Below, piece by piece: positions 1 to 6,741 of a DNA stretch of 7,422 bases. This DNA comes from an uncultured Rivibacter sp. (GTDB lineage: Bacteria > Pseudomonadota > Gammaproteobacteria > Burkholderiales > Burkholderiaceae), in assembly GCA_946481025.1 (NCBI GenBank), contig CAMLNA010000174.1, positions 1 to 7,422 on the forward strand. The letters are read 5' to 3'. The notes under the pieces were generated by a model that made no database searches, was not told the origin of the DNA, and saw only the letters and a list, made by a program, of their open reading frames with translations. The translations under genes and the position numbers were made by a program. Position 1 is the first letter of the stretch, and each line of letters starts with the position of its first letter.

Positions 1-1277
1 GCTGTCCCACATCGTGGTGGCAATGGAGGTGCCGAACGAGCCGGCCGTGATGCGCCCGAAGCAGAGGCCGTGCGCTCCGGTGCCAGGCCGGAGAGCGTGA
101 TGCTCATCAGCGGGATGAAGAAGAACGCCACCGCGACGCCCTGCACCAGCGTGGGAAGCAGGATGGTCCACTCGTCGGCCTGCGTGGTGAAGCGCGAGCG
201 CATCCACAGCACTAGCGCGAACACGAGGAAGGCGAAGGTGGTGAGCCGGCGCGGGTCCACCTTGCCCAGCATGCGCCCCACGAAGGGCGAGAGCACGATG
301 GCGAGCAGCCCCACCGGCGCCAGCGCCATGCCGGCGGCCGTGGCGGTGTAGCCCATGTACTGCTGCAGCCACAGCGGCAGCAGCACCACGTTGCCGAAGA
401 AGAGCGCGTAGGCCACCGACAGGGTGACGGCACCGAAGGCGAAATTGCGCCCCGCGAAGAGGCGCAGGTCCACCACCGGGTGCCTCTCGGTGAGCTCCCA
501 GATCAGGAACACCACGAAGCCGATCACCGCCACGAGCGTGAGCACGATGATCTGCGTGGAGTGGAACCAGTCGAGCTCCTTGCCCTTGTCGAGCATCACC
601 TGCAGCGCGCCGACCCACAGCACCAGCAGGCCCAGGCCCACGGTGTCGATGGGCAGCTTGCGGGTCGGGGTCTCCCGCTTGCGGTAGATGGCCCAGGTGG
701 CTGCCGCGGCGGCCAGGCCCACCGGTACGTTGATGTAGAAGATCCACGGCCACGAGATGTTGTCGGTGATCCAGCCGCCCAGCAGCGGCCCGACCACGGG
801 CGCCACCAGCGTGGTCATCGACCACATGGCCAGCGCCATGCCCGACTTCGCCTTCGGGTAGCTCGACAGCAGCAGCGTCTGCGACAGCGGGATCATCGGC
901 CCGGCCACCAGCCCCTGCAGCACGCGGAAGAAGATGAGCGCTTCCAGCGTGGGTGCAAAGCCGCACAGCCACGAGGTGAGCACGAACAGCAGCACGCTCG
1001 CCGTGAACAGCTTCACCGCGCCGAAGCGCTGCGTGAGCCAGCCGGTGAGCGGCACCGAGATGGCATTGGCCACGCCGAAGCTGGTGATGACCCAGGTGCC
1101 CTGGTTCGGGCTCACGCCCAGGTCGCCTGCGATGGCCGGCAGCGACACGTTGGCGATCGACGTGTCGAGCACGTTCATGAACGTGGCGAGCGACAGCGCC
1201 ACGGTGCCCAGCACGAGCGCCGGTCCCTGCAGCGGCGGCAGCTCGGCGGGCCGGCTGGTGGTGGTGTCTGAAGACAT
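1..1277 (-). CDS. emrB: EmrB-type MFS multidrug efflux pump (DHA2 family), 3' end outside window, reading frame broken near position 55
   Basis: Inner-membrane proton-driven drug exporter, the motor of an EmrAB/outer-membrane-factor tripartite pump. The ATG at 1277-1275 begins MSSDTTTSRPAELPPLQG and opens a hydrophobic protein that matches the 14-helix DHA2 family: LDTSIANVSLPAIAGDL in helix 1 (about residues 37-53), the motif A region GWLTQRFG, motif B RVLQGL, and the exporter motif C GPLLGGWITD. A weak AAGG lies 5 nt before the ATG, and the gene follows emrA by 25 bp in the same operon. The frame is clean to about G408 (SGLAPERTASASG). The conserved family continuation RITAGSFGTSIATTMWDS is then encoded in a different frame (positions 54-1), so the gene carries a frameshift. 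Family members run about 510-530 residues, so roughly the last 90 residues lie beyond the left edge. Identity is certain to family level; drug specificity cannot be read from sequence. As it stands it may be a pseudogene. Confidence 0.9.
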   Translation of the reverse strand, partial: MSSDTTTSRPAELPPLQGPALVLGTVALSLATFMNVLDTSIANVSLPAIAGDLGVSPNQGTWVITSFGVANAISVPLTGWLTQRFGAVKLFTASVLLFVLTSWLCGFAPTLEALIFFRVLQGLVAGPMIPLSQTLLLSSYPKAKSGMALAMWSMTTLVAPVVGPLLGGWITDNISWPWIFYINVPVGLAAAAATWAIYRKRETPTRKLPIDTVGLGLLVLWVGALQVMLDKGKELDWFHSTQIIVLTLVAVIGFVVFLIWELTERHPVVDLRLFAGRNFAFGAVTLSVAYALFFGNVVLLPLWLQQYMGYTATAAGMALAPVGLLAIVLSPFVGRMLGKVDPRRLTTFAFLVFALVLWMRSRFTTQADEWTILLPTLVQGVAVAFFFIPLMSITLSGLAPERTASASGASRPARSAPPLPPRCGT

Positions 1278-1302
1278 GGAGGCCTTGCTTCGGGTCGGCT
1301 TT

Positions 1303-2562
1303 TCAGAGGGCCGGCTTGTGCTGCGCGGCCACCTGCTGCGTGACCCGTGCGCCGCGGCCCAGGTTGGCGGCGATGATGCGGCGCACCTCGCCGTCGGCGT
1401 CGCGGTCGAGTTCATCGAACACGGTGGTCTGCGCCACGGGCTGCGTGCGCGGCGCATCGGCCAGCATGCGGCCGCCCTGCTCGCTCACGTCGACCTTCAC
1501 TTCCATCGACAGGCCCACGCGCAGCGGGTGCTCGGCCAGCTGCCTGGGGTCGAGCGTGACGCGCACCGGCACGCGCTGCACCACCTTGATCCAGTTGCCG
1601 GTGGCGTTCTGTGCCGGCAGCAACGCGAAGGCCGCGCCGGTGCCCGCGCCCAGGCCGGCCACGGTGCCGTGGTATTCGACCTTCCGGCCGTACACGTCGG
1701 CCACCAGGCTCACCGGCTGGCCGATGCGCAGCTTCTGCAGCTGGCTTTCCTTGAAGTTGGCATCGACCCACAGCTGGTCGAGCGCCACCACGGTGAGCAG
1801 CGGCGAGCCGGCCTGCACGCGCTGACCCACCTGCACGTTGCGCCTGGCCACGTAGCCGTCCACCGGCGCAGGCAGCGCCGCTCGCTTGAGCGCGAGGTAC
1901 GCCTCGCGCACGCGGGCCGACGCGCGCTGCACGTTGGGATGCTGCTCGACGCTCGTGCCGTCGGTGAGCGTCTGGTTGGCGGCGAGCTGTTCGCGCGCCG
2001 CCTGCAGCGCCGACTGGGCGCCGGCCACCGCGCTCTTCGCCGCGGTGAGCTGCGCGTCCGCGTGGTTGAACTCTTCCTGGCCGACCGCGCCGCTGGCCAC
2101 CAGCGGGGCACGGCGGTTCACGTCGTCCTGCGCACGCACGAGGTCGCTGCGGGCCCGCGCGACGTCGGCCTCGCGCAGCGCGATCTGCGCCTTCAGCGCC
2201 GCGTTGTTGGCGAACAGCGTGCGCACTTCGCGCACGGTTTGCGCGAGCTGGGCTTCGGCCTGGTCGAGCGCCACGCGCGCGTCGGCAGTGTCGAGCGTCA
2301 CCAGCGGCTGGCCGGCCTTCACGAAGTCGGTGTCGTCGGCGTTGATGGCCAGCACCGTGCCGCCGACCTGCGGCGTGATCTGCACGACGTTGCCCTGCAC
2401 GTAGGCGTTGTCGGTGCTTTCGTAGTGGCTGAGCACCAGTGCGTAGCAGGCGCCCCAGGCGGCCGCCCCCAGGGCGACGACGGCGGCCACGGCCGCGAGG
2501 GCCTTCTTGCGGACGCCGTTGCCTGCGGGGTGGGCAACGGTTGGTGTTTGCGGAGCATTCAT
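1303..2562 (-). CDS. emrA: EmrA-type periplasmic adaptor (HlyD/membrane fusion protein family)
   Basis: Adaptor that bridges the MFS pump in the inner membrane to the outer-membrane channel. The 419-residue protein has a short cytoplasmic N-terminus, one membrane anchor (about residues 21-44), and the typical EmrA entry YESTDNAYVQGNVVQITPQV. The first lipoyl half-domain follows (about 57-95), then an alanine/glutamine-rich alpha-helical hairpin (about 96-210), the second lipoyl half (APVDGYVARRNVQVGQRV), and a beta-barrel segment with LWVDANFKESQL. E. coli EmrA is 390 residues, so the length fits. The start is backed by AGGAGA eight nt upstream. It lies 33 bp after the outer-membrane factor gene and 25 bp before emrB, so the three are probably cotranscribed. 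The C-terminal 50 residues or so are charged and family-variable. No defect is visible. Confidence 0.96.
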   Translation of the reverse strand: MNAPQTPTVAHPAGNGVRKKALAAVAAVVALGAAAWGACYALVLSHYESTDNAYVQGNVVQITPQVGGTVLAINADDTDFVKAGQPLVTLDTADARVALDQAEAQLAQTVREVRTLFANNAALKAQIALREADVARARSDLVRAQDDVNRRAPLVASGAVGQEEFNHADAQLTAAKSAVAGAQSALQAAREQLAANQTLTDGTSVEQHPNVQRASARVREAYLALKRAALPAPVDGYVARRNVQVGQRVQAGSPLLTVVALDQLWVDANFKESQLQKLRIGQPVSLVADVYGRKVEYHGTVAGLGAGTGAAFALLPAQNATGNWIKVVQRVPVRVTLDPRQLAEHPLRVGLSMEVKVDVSEQGGRMLADAPRTQPVAQTTVFDELDRDADGEVRRIIAANLGRGARVTQQVAAQHKPAL

Positions 2563-2570
2563 GGCGGGAC

Positions 2571-2576
2571 TCTCCT
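2571..2576 (-). promoter_or_regulatory. Ribosome binding site of emrA
   Basis: On the minus strand AGGAGA stands eight nt before the emrA ATG, the only strong Shine-Dalgarno in the pump operon. It fixes the emrA start at 2562 and suggests the adaptor is translated independently of the upstream gene, which ends 33 bp earlier. Confidence 0.75.
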
Positions 2577-2595
2577 GGGTGTTCGATGAGGTGGC

Positions 2596-4107
2596 TCAGT
2601 GCGCGGCGACCTGGACGACGGAGGTGGCGGCGGCGTCGACATAACCGCCGCCGAGCGCGCGGACCAGCGCGACCTGCGCATCGAGCGCGCGGGCCTTCAG
2701 GTCGATGGCCTGGCGGCGTTGCGCCAGCACGTTGCCTTCGGCGCTGAGCACGGTGAGGTAGGTGCCGAGGCCGGCCTTGTAGCGCTGCATGGCCAGCGTG
2801 TAGGCGCCTTCGGCGCTGGCCTGCGCGCGCGCCTGCTCGGCCTGCTGGCGCGCCAGCGACTGCAGCGAAGCGATCTGGTCGGCCACATCGCGCACCGCAT
2901 CGATCACGCTGGCGTTGTAGGACTCGACCGCGGCATCGAGGTCGGCGGTCTTGCCGCGCAGGTTGGCGCGCAGGCGGCCGCCGTCGAGGATGGGCAGGCT
3001 CACCGCCGGGCCGAGCCCGTATTGCCGGCTGCCGGCCTTGAGCAGCTGGTCGAGCCCGATGGCACTGAAGCCGGCGAACGCAACGAGGTTGACGTTGGGA
3101 TAGAACCCGGCTCGCGCCGCCGCCACTTCCCGGGTGGCCGCTTCGACGCGCCAGCGCGCGGCTGCCACGTCGGCGCGCCGGCCCAGCAGGTCTGCCGGCA
3201 CGGCGGCCGGCGGCGGCGCGGCCTGCACCTGCTGCAGGCGCGGTGCCAGCGAGCCGGTGGCCGCGGGCGGCTGCACCGTCAACGCGGCCAAGGCATTGCG
3301 CGTGAGGGCGATCTGCTCGTCGAGTGCTTCGATCTGCTGGCGCGTTTCGGGCAGCGCGCCCTCGCCCTGCTGCAGCTCGACGCGGGTGTCGATGCCAGCC
3401 GCCACGCGCCGGCGAATGAGATCGAGCGTCTCTTCGCGCTGCGTCAGCGTGCGCCGCGCGACCTCGCGCTGCTCCACCAGCCGGGCGAGCTGGAAGTAGC
3501 TGTGTGCCACGTTGGCGGCCAACAGCACGCGCGCGGCTTCGGCATCGGCCCGGGCGGCGCGTTGCGTGCCCAGGGCAGCGTCGAGCGCCGAGCGGTTGCG
3601 GCCGAAGAAGTCGAGTTCCCAGCTGGCCGACGCCTGCAGCGTGGCCGAGGTCTGCGTGGAGCCGGCCAGCGGCGGCGGCACGAGGCCGTTTTCGGTATAG
3701 CGCTGGCGCGTCGCATCGAAGCTGCCGTTGAGCTGCAGGCCGCTCGCGGCGTCGGCTCCTTCCACGGCTGCCTGGGCGCGCTCGATGCGGGCCTGCGCGG
3801 CCTTGAGGCTGGGACTGTCAGCCAGTGCCCGGTCCACCAGTTGCGCCAGCGTGTCGTCGTCGAAGTCGCGCCACCAAGCCTGGCGTACGGCCGGCGCAGC
3901 GGTGGTGGCGTCCACGCCGGCCGTTGCAGGCTCGATCGCCGTGGCGTGAGGCCTGATGTTGCCGGTGCTGGCACAGCCGGCCAGCAGCAGCGCAGCCGCC
4001 AGCGCGGCAAGCAGCGTCAGCGTGGTGAGCCACGTGCCCTGCACAGGCGCCGGCTTCACCGCGGGCCGGATCCGCTTGCGGATGGAGGTTGCGTCCATGT
4101 TTGTCAC
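2596..4107 (-). CDS. Outer-membrane factor lipoprotein, OprM/NodT family (efflux channel)
   Basis: TolC-like trimeric channel that lets the EmrAB pump discharge outside the cell. The protein is 503 residues if it starts at the GTG (4107) or 500 from the ATG at 4098. A signal peptide ends in the lipobox LLLAGC, with the lipidated Cys at residue 45 (42 from the ATG), as in OprM and NodT-type channels. Two outer-membrane efflux repeats follow. The first holds VRQAWWRDFDDDTLAQLVDRAL and SASWELDFFGRNRSALDAAL. The second holds GRRADVAAARWRVEAA, ARAGFYPNVNLVAFAGF and GPAVSLPILDGGRLRANL. The RPDV motif of many relatives is RADV here. Neither start has a clear Shine-Dalgarno. The ATG is favoured because the GTG lies only 8 nt from the operator and would fall upstream of the likely transcription start. 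It is the first gene of the pump operon, ahead of emrA and emrB; E. coli emrAB lacks such a gene and borrows TolC. Confidence 0.94.
   Translation of the reverse strand: MTNMDATSIRKRIRPAVKPAPVQGTWLTTLTLLAALAAALLLAGCASTGNIRPHATAIEPATAGVDATTAAPAVRQAWWRDFDDDTLAQLVDRALADSPSLKAAQARIERAQAAVEGADAASGLQLNGSFDATRQRYTENGLVPPPLAGSTQTSATLQASASWELDFFGRNRSALDAALGTQRAARADAEAARVLLAANVAHSYFQLARLVEQREVARRTLTQREETLDLIRRRVAAGIDTRVELQQGEGALPETRQQIEALDEQIALTRNALAALTVQPPAATGSLAPRLQQVQAAPPPAAVPADLLGRRADVAAARWRVEAATREVAAARAGFYPNVNLVAFAGFSAIGLDQLLKAGSRQYGLGPAVSLPILDGGRLRANLRGKTADLDAAVESYNASVIDAVRDVADQIASLQSLARQQAEQARAQASAEGAYTLAMQRYKAGLGTYLTVLSAEGNVLAQRRQAIDLKARALDAQVALVRALGGGYVDAAATSVVQVAAH
4073..4098 (-). promoter_or_regulatory. 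Alternative start region of the outer-membrane factor gene (ATG at 4098)
   Basis: The longest frame begins with GTG at 4107-4105, but an in-frame ATG lies three codons later at 4098-4096, giving MDATSIRKRIRP. Both give a rather long, positively charged n-region before the hydrophobic signal core. No purine-rich ribosome site precedes either. The ATG is my preferred start, on the operator and promoter spacing described for the upstream region. Confidence 0.45.
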
Positions 4108-4134
4108 GTCTTTTATTGACTAGGCAATTGTTTG
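4106..4134 (-). promoter_or_regulatory. Candidate weak promoter of the pump operon
   Basis: Between the terminator and the outer-membrane factor gene the minus strand contains TAAAAG (4115-4110), a 4-of-6 match to a -10 box, directly beside operator 2. The hexamer at the matching -35 distance (GGGCAA or nearby) is poor. The placement mirrors that of the marR promoter, where the operator fills the spacer. A start some 7 nt past the -10 would leave only a few nt before the ATG at 4098. A promoter is expected here because a terminator lies upstream, but the boxes are weak. Confidence 0.35.
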
Positions 4135-4136
4135 CC
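4115..4136. promoter_or_regulatory. Probable MarR operator 2, upstream of the pump operon
   Basis: The plus strand reads ATTGACTAGGCAAT at 4115-4128, a 14-mer that is palindromic except for one pair. Its core TTGACTAGGCAA (4116-4127) differs from the core of the palindrome in front of marR (TTGCCCAGGCAA, 4680-4691) at only two of twelve positions. An extra half-site TTGCC at 4132-4136 pairs with GGCAA at 4123-4127, so two overlapping inverted repeats are present. The site lies 17 nt from the ATG of the outer-membrane factor gene, where a bound repressor would block transcription. Operators of this size and symmetry are typical of MarR dimers; binding is inferred. Confidence 0.7.
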
Positions 4137-4138
4137 CG

Positions 4139-4163
4139 AAAAAAAGGCCCCATCGCCAGGGCC
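4139..4163 (-). terminator. Intrinsic terminator of marR
   Basis: On the minus strand, 16 nt past the marR stop codon, GGCCC and GGGCC form a five-pair GC stem (six with a T-G wobble) around a short loop, followed at once by seven T residues. This is a textbook factor-independent terminator. It separates marR from the pump genes, although all run in the same direction. Read-through is possible because the stem is short. Confidence 0.8.
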
Positions 4164-4179
4164 GTTTCCAGCGGGGTCC

Positions 4180-4665
4180 TCAGGTGTTGTTGCGCAGGGC
4201 CTCGCCGTTGTCGATCATGCGGCGCAGGTAGGTCTTGAGCGCCTGCCACTCCGTCTTGGAAAAGCCGGCGAGGTGGCCGTTGAGGACTTCGGCCAGCACC
4301 GCCGGCACCGGCGCGACGGACGCCTCCCCTTCGGGCGTGAGTTCCACGTTGACCACACGCCGGTCTTCGGTGGAACGCACGCGCCGGCACAAGCCCTTTT
4401 TCTCGAGGCGGTCGAGCAGGCGCGTCATCGCGCCGACATCGGTTTGCAGCTCGCGCGCCAGCGCCGCCACGGTGGCCGTGCCGCCTTGCTTGTGGATCTT
4501 GAAAAGCGGGGTCCATTGCGCGCTGGTGAGGCCGTGCGCGGCCAGCCGCTGGTCGGCCACCTGGATGATGGACTGCGTGACGCGGCGCATCAGCCACCCC
4601 ACGCTTTCGTCGGCGCCGTAGGCGCCGGGCACATAGAAATCGGCAGGGGCGGAACGTCGGCTCAT
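4180..4665 (-). CDS. MarR-family transcriptional repressor, likely EmrR-like regulator of the efflux operon
   Basis: Dimeric winged-helix repressor expected to release DNA on binding phenolic or drug-like ligands. The 161-residue protein shows the family plan: an N-terminal dimerisation helix (SVGWLMRRVTQSIIQVADQRL, first 20 residues at 21-40), then LTSAQWTPLFKI, the helix-turn-helix with recognition helix about 76-92 (DVGAMTRLLDRLEKKGL), and the beta-wing STEDRRVVNVELTPEG (about 98-113) with the conserved DRR. A C-terminal dimerisation helix closes the protein. A longer frame from 4701 would add MTLFAWANKLRG, but those codons lie inside the promoter and operator, so the ATG at 4665 is chosen. 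It has no good ribosome site, and the promoter position suggests a leaderless or nearly leaderless transcript. It sits directly upstream of the pump genes and divergent from an ABC exporter, so both are plausible targets. Confidence 0.92.
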   Translation of the reverse strand: MSRRSAPADFYVPGAYGADESVGWLMRRVTQSIIQVADQRLAAHGLTSAQWTPLFKIHKQGGTATVAALARELQTDVGAMTRLLDRLEKKGLCRRVRSTEDRRVVNVELTPEGEASVAPVPAVLAEVLNGHLAGFSKTEWQALKTYLRRMIDNGEALRNNT

Positions 4666-4672
4666 GCCCCGC

Positions 4673-4701
4673 AATTTATTTGCCCAGGCAAATAATGTCA
4701 A
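4673..4701 (-). promoter_or_regulatory. marR promoter
   Basis: The minus strand carries a perfect -35 box TTGACA (4701-4696), a 17-bp spacer, and TAAATT (4678-4673), a 4-of-6 match to the -10 box. The spacer length is optimal. The predicted transcription start falls near 4666-4667, one or two bases before the ATG of marR. The operator palindrome fills the spacer and touches both boxes, the classic layout for autorepression. Confidence 0.7.
4676..4695. promoter_or_regulatory. Probable MarR operator 1, perfect 9-bp inverted repeat
   Basis: TTATTTGCC (4676-4684) and GGCAAATAA (4687-4695) are exact reverse complements separated by CA, a 20-bp palindrome. It is AT-rich in a GC-rich surrounding and lies between the boxes of the marR promoter. 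A near copy of its core recurs before the pump operon. This strongly suggests the binding site of the adjacent MarR protein. It also lies 68 bp upstream of the divergent ABC transporter start, so repression could reach that gene. Confidence 0.82.
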
Positions 4702-4763
4702 GGCTTCATCTTTTGAAAAACTGCTTCACGCGAACCCAAAGGACCGCCACCTACACTGCCGCC
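4702..4763 (+). promoter_or_regulatory. Presumed 5' region of the ABC transporter gene
   Basis: Between operator 1 and the chosen ABC start the plus strand has TTGAAA (4713-4718), a 5-of-6 match to a -35 box, but no good -10 at the proper distance. AAAGGA at 4738-4743 is Shine-Dalgarno-like but 20 nt from the ATG. In-frame upstream starts exist (ATG at 4695, TTG at 4680) but would put the N-terminus in the operator. The promoter of this gene is not resolved. Confidence 0.3.
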
Positions 4764-6590
<1,827 letters not shown>

Positions 6591-6596
6591 ACGTGA

Positions 6597-6618
6597 ACGC
6601 CGCCGGTGCGCGCGGCGT
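6597..6618 (+). other. Hairpin just after the ABC transporter gene, possible weak terminator
   Basis: ACGCCGC (6597-6603) and GCGGCGT (6612-6618) are perfect complements around an 8-nt loop, starting six nt past the stop codon. There is no T-run after it, so it does not qualify as a standard intrinsic terminator. It could stabilise the 3' end of the transcript or be chance in GC-rich DNA. Confidence 0.35.
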
Positions 6619-6664
6619 GCTGTCGGTACAGACGGACACGATTTTGGCCATCCGGCCGACGCAC

Positions 6665-6688
6665 TTGTTAACACAGGGCGCAGATACT
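6665..6688 (+). promoter_or_regulatory. Candidate promoter elements of the YiaD-like gene (weak)
   Basis: GATACT (6683-6688) is a 4-of-6 match to a -10 box, and TTGTTA (6665-6670) a 4-of-6 match to a -35 box, but their spacing of 12 bp is too short for them to work as a pair. The gene probably has its own promoter in this 151-bp gap, yet I cannot place it firmly. Confidence 0.2.
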
Positions 6689-6695
6689 CGGGCCG

Positions 6696-6716
6696 CCCGG
6701 GTCGTTGGGACCCGGG
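6696..6716 (+). other. Strong hairpin in the leader of the YiaD-like gene
   Basis: CCCGGGTC (6696-6703) and GACCCGGG (6709-6716) form an eight-pair, almost all-GC stem with a 5-nt loop GTTGG. It ends 12 nt before the ribosome site of the next gene. With no T-run it is not a typical terminator. As a leader hairpin it could protect mRNA or affect translation of an abundant envelope protein. Function is inferred from position only. Confidence 0.5.
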
Positions 6717-6728
6717 TTCGTCGTGCAC

Positions 6729-6734
6729 AAGGAG
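6729..6734 (+). promoter_or_regulatory. Ribosome binding site of the YiaD-like gene
   Basis: AAGGAG lies 7 nt before the ATG at 6742, an optimal Shine-Dalgarno. It decides the start against the longer open frame, which runs back through the intergenic gap into the ABC transporter gene. Confidence 0.85.
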
Positions 6735-6741
6735 TTTGACC

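Noticed and set aside
934..2589. Long plus-strand open frame of 551 codons antisense to emrA and emrB
   Set aside because: It is rich in His, Arg, Gly and Ala with no domain and lies opposite an unmistakable emrA. This is a GC-driven shadow frame.
2599..4119. Long plus-strand open frame of 506 codons antisense to the outer-membrane factor gene
   Set aside because: Low-complexity Arg/Gly/Ala composition without recognisable motifs; the opposite strand encodes a clear lipoprotein channel.
4666..4701. Twelve-codon N-terminal extension of MarR starting at 4701
   Set aside because: Its codons coincide with the -35 box, operator and -10 box of the marR promoter; the start at 4665 gives a normal family length.
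6619..6660. Short inverted repeats CTGT/ACAG and GGCC/GGCC upstream of the YiaD-like gene as possible operators
   Set aside because: Four-base arms are expected by chance in this composition and no second copy was found.
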